A DNA stretch of 27,908 nt, from positions 1 through 27,908 of IMG/VR virus record IMGVR_UViG_3300032294_002106; one strand, given 5' to 3'. Under the pieces are notes generated by a model, which saw only the letters and a program-made list of their open reading frames with translations, had not been told where the DNA came from and searched no databases. This document shows positions 1 through 6,891 of the stretch, piece after piece. Source of the stretch: a virus. The translations under genes were made by a program, and so were the position numbers. How positions within the stretch are numbered: position 1 is the first letter of the stretch; every line of letters starts with the position of its first letter.

Positions 1-109
1 AGTCATCGAGGAACTGCCCTGCAAATGCGATGAAGGTATGGACTACTGCGACGGACATACGGATGCGATCAATGCGATTGAAGCGATAGATAAAGAGCAG
101 ACACCGTGA
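1..109 (+). CDS. C-terminal fragment of an unknown small protein
   Basis: An open frame enters from the left edge and stops at a TGA at 107-109, leaving about 35 residues. The visible part holds a CKC pair, another Cys and a His (CKCDEGMDYCDGH), possibly a small metal site, then an Ala/Ile/Glu-rich helix. The stop overlaps the GTG start of the next gene (GTGA), as in a translationally coupled operon. The start lies outside the window, so family and function cannot be judged. Confidence 0.55.
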   Translation, partial: VIEELPCKCDEGMDYCDGHTDAINAIEAIDKEQTP

Positions 110-276
110 GTCTTGATGATTGGAATGACGGTTGGGTTGACGGATGGAGGGAGGGTGTTGAGGCGTGCATCGCAGCGGTTGAGCATCTACACGATCACGA
201 AGCTCCGCACGACTCGCACAAAGATGCATTGTGGAACGCTATTACTTCTCTTCGTGCCCTCAAGGAACGTCAATGA
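106..276 (+). CDS. unknown 56-residue acidic protein
   Basis: GTG start overlapping the previous stop; 56 codons to a TGA. The protein is rich in Trp, Asp and His (DDWNDGWVDGW near the N-terminus, then a His-rich stretch and a basic helix). Its stop overlaps the ATG of the next gene. Continuous overlap with both neighbours is the main argument that it is real. I recognise no family. Confidence 0.55.
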   Translation: MSLDDWNDGWVDGWREGVEACIAAVEHLHDHEAPHDSHKDALWNAITSLRALKERQ

Positions 277-524
277 GTGATTATCTAGAACTGCCTTTGT
301 ACCTCGACAATTACGACGAGGGAGCGACTGTCAATCTGTGGATTCACACGACAGACGGCAAACCAATTGTTCTAAAAGACGTAAACGCAGATCCTGTGAG
401 ATACCAGGGGTGGTGGTCTATCGGTCACGCCATCACTGACAGTGTTCGGGCAACGGCATTAATTCCTGCTGATCTCGTCAGATACTTCGTAGTACTAGAT
501 CATCAGAGTAGTCATGTCTCATGA
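273..524 (+). CDS. unknown 83-residue protein
   Basis: I take the ATG at 273 rather than the upstream in-frame codon at 231, because it is preceded by AAGGA and overlaps the upstream stop as ATGA. The protein begins MSDYLELPLYLDNYDEG and looks like a small alternating-strand domain with a GWW motif in the middle. No membrane segment or metal motif is visible. Its end overlaps the next gene by 11 bases. Function unknown. Confidence 0.6.
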   Translation: MSDYLELPLYLDNYDEGATVNLWIHTTDGKPIVLKDVNADPVRYQGWWSIGHAITDSVRATALIPADLVRYFVVLDHQSSHVS

Positions 525-774
525 CCCCCTGTGCCGTTCATCCGAGGCAGACTGGGATTACGGATGGTGTCTTTGCGATCTCATTCGCAAGGTGCGCGAG
601 CATGAACGGGAAACCTTCACCGAGTGGGCGGTTAAGCAAAGTGCTCGCCATGTGTCGTGGCTGACTCGCAGAATGAGCCGAATCGAAGCGTCTTATGAAG
701 AAGGTCGTGGAGATGTTCTGAACATGCTCTTACGTGAGATCCGAGTTAGAAACCGACAAATGAGGCAAACATGA
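514..774 (+). CDS. unknown 86-residue charged protein
   Basis: ATG start inside the end of the previous gene; the stop overlaps the next ATG (ATGA). The N-terminus has three Cys (positions 6, 19 and 21) around a Trp/Tyr-rich patch; the rest is a strongly charged, probably helical region rich in Arg and Glu. The ribosome binding site is weak, which fits translational coupling. No recognised family. Confidence 0.6.
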   Translation: MSHDPLCRSSEADWDYGWCLCDLIRKVREHERETFTEWAVKQSARHVSWLTRRMSRIEASYEEGRGDVLNMLLREIRVRNRQMRQT

Positions 775-1031
775 CGCAATATGTACAATTACGCGAATCG
801 GACACCTTTCAAGATGATGCCGAGTTCTATGTAGCAGACCCCCGCCGCATCCTCATGGTCGAGCAGGTTGCCAATGCTCTCTTCCTAGAGTGGTTCCCCG
901 GACACCCTGAGAAGGGACCAGCCGGGGAAGATTTTGAGAACTGGCACAACATCGCTTGCGTCGATGCTCAGGTGGCCGTCCGCGCCTTGGTTCAGTCAGG
1001 TTGGATAGATGACCCGACAATGGATTGCTGA
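771..1031 (+). CDS. unknown 86-residue acidic protein
   Basis: ATG start overlapping the previous stop, preceded by GAGG. An acidic soluble protein with a predicted helix around RRILMVEQVANALFLEWF followed by a Pro/Gly turn. It is the last gene before a clear promoter, so it probably ends the first small-gene operon. No recognised family. Confidence 0.6.
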   Translation: MTQYVQLRESDTFQDDAEFYVADPRRILMVEQVANALFLEWFPGHPEKGPAGEDFENWHNIACVDAQVAVRALVQSGWIDDPTMDC

Positions 1032-1037
1032 GAAGAT

Positions 1038-1066
1038 TTGACAACGGGTCGTAAGGTCATTATTGT
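1038..1066 (+). promoter_or_regulatory. sigma-70-type promoter
   Basis: A perfect TTGACA at 1038-1043, a 17-bp spacer, and TATTGT at 1061-1066. Transcription should start near 1073, about 40 bases before the next gene and its AAGGAAGG ribosome binding site. It starts the operon running to the holin and beyond. Confidence 0.75.
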
Positions 1067-1112
1067 CTGAAATGCTGTAATGCCTTAGAGACGACTAGAC
1101 GAAAGGAAGGCC

Positions 1113-1337
1113 ATGACTCTCAGCATCTGGGACACGATGGCAATCGCAGGATTCATTGTTTTGTGGCTGTTCGTGTTAACTCTCTTCCTGGGGTTCATCG
1201 GGGGTTTGATTAAGCGATCCCGAGCCAAGAAGCAGAAGGAAGAGCTTTATGACAAGGTCATGCAGGTAATCAAGACCGACGAGGATTTTAGCCGGATCGT
1301 GCGGAACATCCAGAAGGAGACCGACGATGACCGCTAA
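1113..1337 (+). CDS. small single-pass membrane protein
   Basis: 74 residues. Residues about 5-33 form one long hydrophobic segment (GFIVLWLFVLTLFLGFIGGL), followed by a basic KRSRAKKQKEE stretch and a charged helix. The basic residues predict a cytoplasmic C-terminus. ATG preceded by AAGGAAGG and first behind the promoter at 1038-1066. It overlaps the next gene by 11 bases. It lies one kilobase before the holin, so a lysis accessory or spanin-like role is possible but not shown. Confidence 0.7.
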   Translation: MTLSIWDTMAIAGFIVLWLFVLTLFLGFIGGLIKRSRAKKQKEELYDKVMQVIKTDEDFSRIVRNIQKETDDDR

Positions 1338-1794
1338 TCCACTTGACGCTCTAGGAGTCTCCCTTGAGGAGGTTCTGGAAGCCGACTCCGAACTCCGCAC
1401 CCGCCCCGCCAAGCGGGATGGTCGGATCTGCATCTGCGGTCATTCCATGACCAAGCACAAGTTCGACAAATACCTTGGGACCACCGAGTGCAAGCCCTCG
1501 CGGATGCACTGCCCCTGCAAGGAGTCCCGTCCGGTTCTGGATGCCGAGGACACCCGACCCTTCCTCCGACGCACCCAAGGTGCGGGAGCCATGCACGCCC
1601 TCCTGCGAGGACTGGCCGCTTTGGTCGCCAGCGGGAAAACGGCTGAGTGGACTATCGACATGGTGTGCGACCGTTGCGGAAGTGCGAGCACCGAACTGGT
1701 CCCGGTTCCGGTGACCAAGAACGGGGTGGCCTCCATTGAGCCGACCGGCATCGACAAGTTGCTCTGTCCCGGTTGCCGCAAGGATATCTCATGA
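1327..1794 (+). CDS. unknown protein with Cys-rich metal-site motifs
   Basis: 155 residues, start preceded by AAGGAG. There are two Cys clusters: CICGHSMTKH followed by C...CPC (residues about 35-65), and CDRCG with a distant CPGC (about 114-150). Each resembles a treble-clef or ribbon zinc site, so the protein probably binds two zinc ions. Its TGA overlaps the next ATG. Comparable Cys-rich proteins occur in actinophages without assigned function; nucleic-acid or protein binding is only a guess. Confidence 0.65.
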   Translation: MTANPLDALGVSLEEVLEADSELRTRPAKRDGRICICGHSMTKHKFDKYLGTTECKPSRMHCPCKESRPVLDAEDTRPFLRRTQGAGAMHALLRGLAALVASGKTAEWTIDMVCDRCGSASTELVPVPVTKNGVASIEPTGIDKLLCPGCRKDIS

Positions 1795-2015
1795 CCGATT
1801 TCCGGCAGGGTATTAAGAACATGCAGGAGGACGGGTCGCTCCAACCGGACGCGACCGTCCGAGTGCTCGCCCTCCACCGAGCTTCCCTTGAGGAACTGGC
1901 CGACATACTTCGTAGCAAAGTCAGGGAGTGGGAACTGCTGGACCCCGAGGACACCAAGCTGTACTCCCTAGGTCTTCGTCATGCCGTTGACTTGTTAGAG
2001 GAGGAGCTCCAGTGA
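1791..2015 (+). CDS. unknown 74-residue helical protein
   Basis: I choose the ATG at 1791 (ATGA overlap, AAGGAT upstream) over the in-frame codon at 1773. The protein is acidic and helical throughout, with Leu-rich heptad-like stretches (LEELADILRSKVREWELL). It could be a small coiled-coil partner protein. Its stop overlaps the GTG of the next gene. Family not recognised. Confidence 0.6.
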   Translation: MTDFRQGIKNMQEDGSLQPDATVRVLALHRASLEELADILRSKVREWELLDPEDTKLYSLGLRHAVDLLEEELQ

Positions 2016-2212
2016 GGAACCAGAAGACTGCTACTAAGAAGTCGATCCTGCTTACGGACGAGGAGATCATCCACCTCCTCGCCATGCTCCGAGTGGCAGG
2101 CTTCAAGGAGAAGCGGGACATTTCAGAATCACTTCGCGGCACTCGCAATGACGAGATGCGGATCATCGGTCGGGTGATGAAACGGCTTCGAAAGGCCTAC
2201 TCAGAAAGCTAA
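2012..2212 (+). CDS. unknown 66-residue basic protein
   Basis: GTG start in a GTGA overlap with a strong GAGGAGG ribosome binding site. The protein is basic and helical (IIHLLAMLRVAGFKEKRDI, then RIIGRVMKRLRKAY), suggesting a small nucleic-acid- or partner-binding helical bundle. It is the last gene before the holin. Function unknown. Confidence 0.6.
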   Translation: MRNQKTATKKSILLTDEEIIHLLAMLRVAGFKEKRDISESLRGTRNDEMRIIGRVMKRLRKAYSES

Positions 2213-2353
2213 ACCAGACCGGTTCATTATAGTTTCTGTTTCTATAAGTGGCTGGATGGCTGGCTCCAGCCTCTCCACGCGCATTTTTTCGTCCGAAACC
2301 TTGCTACCATTCGAACAACGGAAAACTTTTCCAACGAAAGGTAGCAATCAATA
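2213..2353. other. intergenic leader before the holin gene
   Basis: 141 bases without a gene. It holds TATAGT and TATAAG boxes near 2227-2250 without a clear -35 partner, and a weak GGCTGG/CCAGCC hairpin near 2250-2275. An AAAGG before the holin start is a moderate ribosome binding site. A separate holin promoter is possible but not convincing. Confidence 0.3.
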
Positions 2354-2614
2354 ATGTTCGATTCCCGTTTCTGGATCTCAAGCGCCGAGCGAGCCATCAA
2401 AACTTTTGCCCAGGCCCTCCTCGCCCTCATCGGCACGGACATGGTCGGCATCACCTCCCTTGACTGGCCCCAGCTCCTCGCGGCCTCCGCCACCGCCACC
2501 CTCTTGTCGGTCCTGTCCTCCATTGCCTCTGCCAACTTCGGCAAGAACCCCGGTCCTTCCCTAGCGGACGAGACCATCGAGCCCGATCCCATCATTGTTG
2601 AGGTCGAGAAGTAG
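2354..2614 (+). CDS. phage holin, r1t type
   Basis: 86 residues matching the pattern of the actinophage r1t-like holin family: a short N-terminus with a charged W..SAERAIKTFAQALLALIG segment, a first hydrophobic stretch (about 15-35), an SLDWPQLLAASATATLLSVLSSIAS second stretch (about 42-65), then a polar acidic tail. Holins oligomerise in the inner membrane and make the lesions that let the endolysin reach the wall. Length and order are typical. No endolysin is visible in the window; it may lie upstream of the left edge. Confidence 0.85.
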   Translation: MFDSRFWISSAERAIKTFAQALLALIGTDMVGITSLDWPQLLAASATATLLSVLSSIASANFGKNPGPSLADETIEPDPIIVEVEK

Positions 2615-2634
2615 AAACAACGACTGGCCCGCCC

Positions 2635-3651
2635 ATGTCCGCCATCGAGAAACTATTCGATTCTGACGAACCGGATGAGCTCGCGCCCGAACCTGCCGTC
2701 GATGAACCTTACGACCTGCGGCCCGACTTGTCCGATTTAGGTATTATTGAAGTCGAGCGCGGCGTCTGCGAGGACACTTACGAAAACCGTGCCGTCCTGC
2801 GCCGAGCTCGTCTTCAGTGGAACCCGGTCTACGACCAAAGCGGCGTGCCTACCGGAATGATCGCGGCCCGCTCAGCGGAAGCTATTACAGAGCGACGGAT
2901 CCAAGCCCTAGCCGAGAAGAAGCCACTGCTCGTTGACGGTGCGAACCATAATTCGGACTATCTCACGGGCCTCGACCTGCTCCTAGAAGACAAAGCCATC
3001 GCGATCTGCCCCCCGTGGGTGATCGGCGCGACTAAAGCATGGCAAGCCGAGCAAGCGGCGGGCGGCCCGCCAACAAACCGGCGAGCTCCTAAGCCGCTGC
3101 CACAACGGTGCCGTTTCGTGAAGTCGGACGGGATCCGCTGCCAGCTCTGGTTCTCCGGGCGTCCGAAAGATGACGGTTTGTGCCGGATCCACCTCGGGAA
3201 GACTCGACGGCCTGGGGAAGATGTCGAGCGAGCTCGCCGCAAGCTCATCCAAGCTGCACCGTATGCGGTAGATGTTCTCGAAGAGTTGATGGAGTCCGCC
3301 GAATCTGAGCCGGTTCGACTCAAAGCATCTACTGAGATTCTTGATAGGGCAGGCCTACGTGGCGGGCAAGACATCTCAATTGATATGGAAGTTACCGAGG
3401 GCCGCCCAGCTGCGCAGGTCGTGCTCGAAAGACTGCAGCGACTTCAAGAAGGTGCCGCCGTCATCGCAGCCCGGGCAGTGCTTGCGGAAGAGGGACAAAA
3501 CGGACAAACGGATCCTGAAGACGCCGAGGATTCAGAAGTTGTCGAAGCTGAGCTGGTCGAGCCAGAGCTAGAGCTCGAGCTCGAGGAAACTTCCGAAGAG
3601 TTTGAGGATCTAGAAGATGAGCTCCAGCAGGATGGCGGCCGTAACCCATGA
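2635..3651 (+). CDS. terminase small-subunit-like protein with acidic tail
   Basis: 338 residues. Residues about 155-185 hold C...C and C..HL positions in CRFVKSDGIRCQLWFSG, a possible zinc finger. Residues about 200-245 (KLIQAAPYAVDVLEELM...EPVRLKASTEILDRAG) match the helix pair seen in many small terminase and related packaging proteins. The last 70 residues are an extreme Glu/Asp-rich tail (ELELELEETSEEFEDLED). Small terminases bind pac or cos DNA and hand it to the large subunit. The unusual length, Cys motif and lack of an adjacent large-subunit gene leave the call tentative; a transcription or structural accessory role is possible. Confidence 0.45.
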   Translation: MSAIEKLFDSDEPDELAPEPAVDEPYDLRPDLSDLGIIEVERGVCEDTYENRAVLRRARLQWNPVYDQSGVPTGMIAARSAEAITERRIQALAEKKPLLVDGANHNSDYLTGLDLLLEDKAIAICPPWVIGATKAWQAEQAAGGPPTNRRAPKPLPQRCRFVKSDGIRCQLWFSGRPKDDGLCRIHLGKTRRPGEDVERARRKLIQAAPYAVDVLEELMESAESEPVRLKASTEILDRAGLRGGQDISIDMEVTEGRPAAQVVLERLQRLQEGAAVIAARAVLAEEGQNGQTDPEDAEDSEVVEAELVEPELELELEETSEEFEDLEDELQQDGGRNP

Positions 3652-3818
3652 CTTTTGAAGAAGCCGTTGAAGTAGCTCGTGAGCTGGCGGAGCATTTATC
3701 CGATGACATCCAGAAGTGCTCAACTCGTGAGGAGCACATTCGTGTGACGGCCCGCGCAAACTCTGCAGCTGCGCTCTATAACGGCCTGATTGGAAGTCGG
3801 CGCGAGATGGGTGATTGA
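3648..3818 (+). CDS. unknown 56-residue helical protein
   Basis: ATG overlaps the stop of the previous gene (ATGA); 56 codons to a TGA. The protein is helical and acidic in its first half (EEAVEVARELAEHL), with an Arg/Ala-rich second half. It ends inside a hairpin that separates it from the leftward regulator. No family recognised; support comes from coupling and reading frame. Confidence 0.5.
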   Translation: MTFEEAVEVARELAEHLSDDIQKCSTREEHIRVTARANSAAALYNGLIGSRREMGD

Positions 3819-3833
3819 GCCCGAGCTCATCAC
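3809..3833. terminator. bidirectional hairpin between convergent genes
   Basis: GGTGATTGAGC pairs with GCTCATCACC around a CCGA loop, giving about 10 bp with one bulge. It sits exactly between the rightward operon end and the leftward LuxR-type gene, so it could terminate both. No clear T tract follows on either side, so efficiency is uncertain. Confidence 0.5.
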
Positions 3834-3839
3834 CTCATC

Positions 3840-4208
3840 TCAGATGGCATCCTGAAGCTCAAACATCTCGTTCGCGACAGCGGCCTGAATCGCACCCTCG
3901 CGGTTAGATACACCGAGAGATCTGTAGATCGCCATCGTCTCGTGCCGAACGGTTGACTCACTGAACCCGAGGTTTCTGGAGATTGAGCCGTTCGTCTTCC
4001 CTGCAGTAATAAGCCTGAGGATCTCGATTTGACGGTCCGTCAGGTTTTCAGGGGTGGTTGTCCAGTACAGGATCGAGTTCCTGAAGAAGTTGTAGGTCTT
4101 GTCACCGCTCTTCAGCTGGACGACATCTCCATCGGGAAGAACTTCCAAGCTCTCCCCGCTAAGATTTAGTTCCTGGCCATTGCTCAAGCTGATCACGTAC
4201 GTACTCAT
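3840..4208 (-). CDS. LuxR/GerE-type HTH transcriptional regulator
   Basis: 122 residues on the minus strand, start preceded by AAGGA. Residues about 55-112 form a LuxR/GerE C-terminal DNA-binding domain: LTDRQIEILRLITAG, then SISRNLGFSESTVRHE as the helix-turn-helix, then IYRSLGVSNREGAI. The first 50 residues look like a small beta-rich domain rather than a receiver or autoinducer domain. It is transcribed opposite to its neighbours, as early regulators often are, and shares a 270-bp region rich in palindromes with the divergent gene at 4477. A switch regulator is plausible; its targets are unknown. Confidence 0.85.
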   Translation of the reverse strand: MSTYVISLSNGQELNLSGESLEVLPDGDVVQLKSGDKTYNFFRNSILYWTTTPENLTDRQIEILRLITAGKTNGSISRNLGFSESTVRHETMAIYRSLGVSNREGAIQAAVANEMFELQDAI

Positions 4209-4476
4209 TCGAGTCCTTCCGTCGCTTACAGCTCATTTGGCTGCTATAGCACGTATTATCTCTTATAAACCAGTAATTACCTATAGCGACAATTAAGCCA
4301 TTTAGGCGCGTATCGCCCATGTTTGATAACGTTTTGATAACCAATACCGATGTCCCGAGACATTTGTCCCGTTTCGCGGCCTTTTCCACTTGACGGCCCG
4401 CTGAGTAACTCAGTGAGACAGTTCCGAGTTAGCTGGTGCCGTAACCAGGAGACGGCGAGACAAAGGGAGAACGGAC
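4209..4476. promoter_or_regulatory. divergent regulatory region with palindromes
   Basis: This 268-bp gap lies between the leftward regulator and a rightward gene. It is AT-rich near the regulator, where a leftward TTGTCG-17-TTTATA or a GATAAT box could be the promoter. It holds a perfect palindrome CTGAGT-A-ACTCAG at 4401-4413 and a GTC/GAC inverted pair in TGTCCCGAGACA near 4350. These are candidate operators for the LuxR-type protein. A TTGACG at 4389-4394 has no good -10 partner. Confidence 0.5.
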
Positions 4477-4680
4477 ATGAAAGTTGCTGGAGTACTGCAG
4501 ACCATGGAGGGCCTGGACGCAAGCCGCCGGGTTGGCTGGGCGAAGTACTACGAGCTGCTCGACGAGAACGAAACTTTAAGAAGTCTTCTCCAGGACCTGG
4601 CGAGCTCCGTGATGTTCAACCCTCGGATTCATTCGGAAGATCCTATTATTGAGCTAGCTCGACGAGCTCTAGCTACCTGA
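4477..4680 (+). CDS. unknown 67-residue helical protein
   Basis: ATG preceded by AGGGAG. The protein is a likely coiled coil (WAKYYELLDENETLRSLLQDLASS) with a short basic C-terminus. Its last 12 bases overlap the 3' end of the convergent DUF3039-like gene. It is the only rightward gene in this divergent block, so it may be under control of the LuxR-type protein. No family recognised. Confidence 0.6.
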   Translation: MKVAGVLQTMEGLDASRRVGWAKYYELLDENETLRSLLQDLASSVMFNPRIHSEDPIIELARRALAT

Positions 4681-4896
4681 ATCAATTAACTCGTAGGCTT
4701 CTTTGCACTCCGGGCAGACCGGATACTTGTCCGGGTCCCTGGAGGGAACCCAGATCTTTCCGCAAAGTGCGATGACCGGCCAGCCGTTGATCACGGCGTC
4801 CGCGATCTCGTCGCGATCTACGTAGTGGGCGAACCGGTCGTGGTCCCCACTTTCCGTGCGGATGTCGAGCTCGTGCTCCAGGTCTAATTCCGACAT
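4669..4896 (-). CDS. DUF3039-like small zinc-ribbon protein
   Basis: 75 residues on the minus strand. The motif ALCGKIWVPSRDPDKYPVCPECKEAYE (given in parts: ALCGKIWVPSRDP, then KYPVCPECKEAYE) matches DUF3039 proteins, common in actinobacteria and their phages; the Cys residues suggest one zinc ion. The N-terminus is acidic. There is no ribosome binding site, but a TAGAAT -10 box (4903-4908, minus strand) ends six bases before the ATG, so the transcript may be leaderless. Function of the family is unknown. Confidence 0.8.
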   Translation of the reverse strand: MSELDLEHELDIRTESGDHDRFAHYVDRDEIADAVINGWPVIALCGKIWVPSRDPDKYPVCPECKEAYELIDSGS

Positions 4897-5105
4897 GTCT
4901 GAATTCTACGGCTAGCTGTAGATGCGAGATCCGTAAAGTTTTAGCGATGTGTTTCAGGGGACCGGCTCGGTCATGTCGCACGTATGACCGATCGGTTTGT
5001 CCTAATTTGCACCATTCCGTCCGTTTATGCCGTTTGTGTTCCATTGCCGAGCTGTTCTATAACGAGCACATGGAAGAAATCACTTCTTCAGAAAGGAGCT
5101 CGACA
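4897..5105. promoter_or_regulatory. intergenic region with promoter and palindrome
   Basis: On the plus strand, TTGTGT (5034-5039), an 18-bp spacer and TATAAC (5058-5063) form a plausible promoter starting near 5070. A perfect palindrome ACCGATCGGT is at 4987-4996, and an imperfect copy, ACCGGCTCGGT, is at 4961-4971, 26 bp to the left, like a pair of operators. On the minus strand the TAGAAT box serves the DUF3039-like gene. Confidence 0.45.
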
Positions 5106-5150
5106 GTGTCTGGCAAACATCTTCGGTTAGTTGCTCGACGGTGGAACTAA
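5106..5150 (+). CDS. possible 14-codon leader peptide
   Basis: A GTG preceded by a strong AAAGGAG opens a short frame (MSGKHLRLVARRWN) 35 bases after the predicted transcription start. Its stop sits in a small perfect hairpin (GGTGGA, ACTAAC loop, TCCACC). A well-placed ribosome binding site, a basic peptide and a hairpin resemble a leader that controls a downstream gene, here the one at 5318. It could also be a chance frame. Confidence 0.35.
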   Translation: MSGKHLRLVARRWN

Positions 5151-5222
5151 CTCCACCACCGGCCCGACAAGAACTGAATCTGTTTTCGGTCAGCTTCCGG
5201 CTAGATTGAGCCCAAAGGCCTA

Positions 5223-5282
5223 TTGCTTTCGGTGGGAGCTACCTGATAATCGAATAGAACGGCCTGCGGGAACACCCCCGCA
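5223..5282 (+). promoter_or_regulatory. second promoter and leader hairpin
   Basis: TTGCTT (5223-5228), a 16-bp spacer and GATAAT (5245-5250) would start transcription near 5257. The leader then folds a perfect TGCGGG/CCCGCA hairpin (5265-5282) before the AAAGGAAAG ribosome binding site of the gene at 5318. Confidence 0.45.
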
Positions 5283-5317
5283 AATGACGGAGCACTTCCC
5301 CAAAGGAAAGAGACGCA

Positions 5318-5683
5318 ATGATGGCCAAGTCAACCGCACCAGACGAGATCCCCATCCAGGAAGAAAAGAAAGCCCCCGAGGCCCCCAAGAAGTCTCGGCG
5401 CGGCTCCTACACGAAGACCACACCAGGCGACATCGTCTACTTGCATAAGTCGCGAGGAACCGGTTCGACCGTCGCTGTGCTGAAAGGTCCGGCTGAACTC
5501 GGATACGGCCCCTCGACAAAGTGGGTTGATCTCTGTTTGACCCACCGTCAGTTCTCGATCTTCGAGACACGGATATCCGCCACGAGCATGGTCACCCACT
5601 CGGATGCCTGGTGCTCAGAATGCGAAGACGCCAAGAAGGCGCGTTCGAGAAAGAAGCGAGCTGGAGCTGCAGCTGCAGCTTAA
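5318..5683 (+). CDS. unknown basic protein with CxxC motif
   Basis: 121 residues. A charged, disordered Lys/Pro-rich N-terminus (about 1-30) precedes a compact middle with CLTHRQ (about 75-80) and WCSECEDAKKARSRKKR (about 96-112), which together could hold one zinc ion. The tail is poly-Ala. An RNA- or DNA-binding role is possible from charge alone. It has its own promoter region and a strong terminator, so it is a single-gene unit. No named family recognised. Confidence 0.65.
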   Translation: MMAKSTAPDEIPIQEEKKAPEAPKKSRRGSYTKTTPGDIVYLHKSRGTGSTVAVLKGPAELGYGPSTKWVDLCLTHRQFSIFETRISATSMVTHSDAWCSECEDAKKARSRKKRAGAAAAA

Positions 5684-5701
5684 CTTTCCTACAAGATCGG
5701 G

Positions 5702-5752
5702 AAGACCCGTCCAGGAGCTGTGCCTCCGCCTGGGCGGGTCTTTCCCTTTTCC
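5702..5752 (+). terminator. strong intrinsic terminator
   Basis: A 14-bp stem (AAGACCCGTCCAGG with CCTGGGCGGGTCTT, one wobble pair) around a 13-nt loop, followed by a T-rich stretch. It follows the gene ending at 5683 by 18 bases. Confidence 0.85.
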
Positions 5753-5829
5753 TGAATTTTTGAAATTCCCTTGACTCCGGGAGCGGCCAGTGATTCACTG
5801 GATCCACTCCTTTCCAAGGGTGTGTGGTT

Positions 5830-5867
5830 GCGAGGGCCTCTGCCGAGTGGACGGCAGGGGCCTTCGC
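5830..5867 (+). terminator. second long hairpin before the glycosylase gene
   Basis: A 16-bp stem with two wobble pairs (GCGAGGGCCTCTGCCG, six-base loop, CGGCAGGGGCCTTCGC). It has no long T tract, so it may be a weak terminator, an RNA processing site or a leader structure for the gene starting 28 bases later. Confidence 0.5.
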
Positions 5868-5895
5868 GTTATACGAGACAAAGAGACGGTGAGCT

Positions 5896-6336
5896 ATGCA
5901 GACTTTTCTTCCATACGAAAGTTTTCAACTGACAGCCGAGGTCCTCGACTACCGGCGGCTCGGCAAGCAACGAGTAGAGACCTGGCAACTGATCCGTGCG
6001 ATCAACGGCCAGACAAAGGGGTGGGCAAATCATCCAGCCGCTGTGATGTGGCGCGGCCACACTGCAGCGTTGGCAAACTACGGCTTGGTGATGTGCCAGG
6101 AGTGGAAGCGGCGCGGGTACAACGACACGATGACGGACCGGTTCCTGGAGCTCCTCGAGGATTCAACTTCCGAGGAAATTGCGAAGTTGCCCGCCTGGTA
6201 CGGATCCGCCGAGCTCCACCTCAGCCATCAATCAAATCTTATTAGAAAGTTCCCTGAACACTACGGCCCGGTCTTCAGCGGCGTGCCGGATGACCTACCC
6301 TATGTTTGGCCCATCCACGAAACAGTGAACAGTTAG
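5896..6336 (+). CDS. pyrimidine dimer DNA glycosylase-like (Pyr_excise/DenV family)
   Basis: 146 residues. The N-terminus MQTFLPYESF, then LDYRRLGKQRVETWQLIRA (about 18-36), WANHPAAVMWRGHTAALANYGLVMC (given as WANHPAAVMWRGH and ALANYGLVMCQEW) match actinobacterial proteins of the Pyr_excise family, related to T4 endonuclease V. That enzyme cuts the glycosyl bond at UV-induced cyclobutane dimers and nicks the backbone. The RLGKQR motif and the short N-terminus are typical of the bacterial branch, whose activity is less well established than DenV itself. The phage may repair its own DNA. Confidence 0.8.
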   Translation: MQTFLPYESFQLTAEVLDYRRLGKQRVETWQLIRAINGQTKGWANHPAAVMWRGHTAALANYGLVMCQEWKRRGYNDTMTDRFLELLEDSTSEEIAKLPAWYGSAELHLSHQSNLIRKFPEHYGPVFSGVPDDLPYVWPIHETVNS

Positions 6337-6345
6337 GAGACATTC

Positions 6346-6657
6346 ATGTCACACTTTGACGATCCGGTTTTCGAATCGCCACTCAACCCCGTAGCAGTTT
6401 CAGATGCTATTCATATCTCCGCCGAGAAGAATCAGGTCAAGAGCGGCGGCTGGCTCGCCAAGTTCCAGGCATTCGACAGAGACGCAAAGTTCGCAGCTTT
6501 CACAACAGCTAGCGCAGCTAAGCAGTGGCTGGTTGATCAGTTCAACGAGTACGCAGGTGACGAGCGGAAGCGTCTTCCCTGGAAGAAGAACTCCGAGTTC
6601 CTGGTCACTGCCCACGCGACGATGTCAGCTAGAGGCAAGATCAACTTCGATAAATGA
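6346..6657 (+). CDS. unknown 103-residue protein
   Basis: ATG preceded by TTAGGAG, nine bases after the glycosylase-like gene, so probably in the same operon. The middle (SGGWLAKFQAFDRDAKFAAFTTASAAKQWL) alternates aromatic and basic residues and suggests a small compact alpha/beta domain. The C-terminus is basic. I recognise no family; an accessory nucleic-acid role is a guess from its neighbour. Confidence 0.6.
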   Translation: MSHFDDPVFESPLNPVAVSDAIHISAEKNQVKSGGWLAKFQAFDRDAKFAAFTTASAAKQWLVDQFNEYAGDERKRLPWKKNSEFLVTAHATMSARGKINFDK

Positions 6658-6726
6658 CATAAATCTTTAAAAACTCACCTCGTGTCGGTGCTTGCACAGC
6701 GGCCACCGCCGTGGGAGGATGTTGTA

Positions 6727-6891
6727 ATGCTCTTTGACCGAGTAGCGTTCGATGACTACTTCCAGGACGCCCGCGCCATGTCATGTCTAGATGGCACGGG
6801 TGCTCTGGGAGAGAAGCATGTTCGAGGAATCACTGAAGTACTAGTCGAGTGGATTCTCGCAAACAAAGAGAGGGCGGGTTCTCGTGCTTGA
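6727..6891 (+). CDS. unknown 54-residue protein
   Basis: I prefer the ATG at 6727 because GGGAGG lies eight bases upstream; a longer form from 6682 lacks a site. The protein (MLFDRVAFDDYFQDARAMSC...) is helical, with a C-terminal amphipathic helix (VRGITEVLVEWILANKERAG). Its end overlaps the next gene by eight bases. No family recognised. Confidence 0.55.
   Translation: MLFDRVAFDDYFQDARAMSCLDGTGALGEKHVRGITEVLVEWILANKERAGSRA

Noticed and set aside
4682-5044. Minus-strand 120-codon frame overlapping the DUF3039-like gene
   Set aside because: The same DNA read in the other frame gives a recognised DUF3039 motif; this frame is Arg/Gly-rich with no motif.
4947-5150. A 67-codon frame ending at 5150
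   Set aside because: Its upstream part covers promoter and palindromes and has no ribosome binding site; only the last 14 codons have a plausible start.
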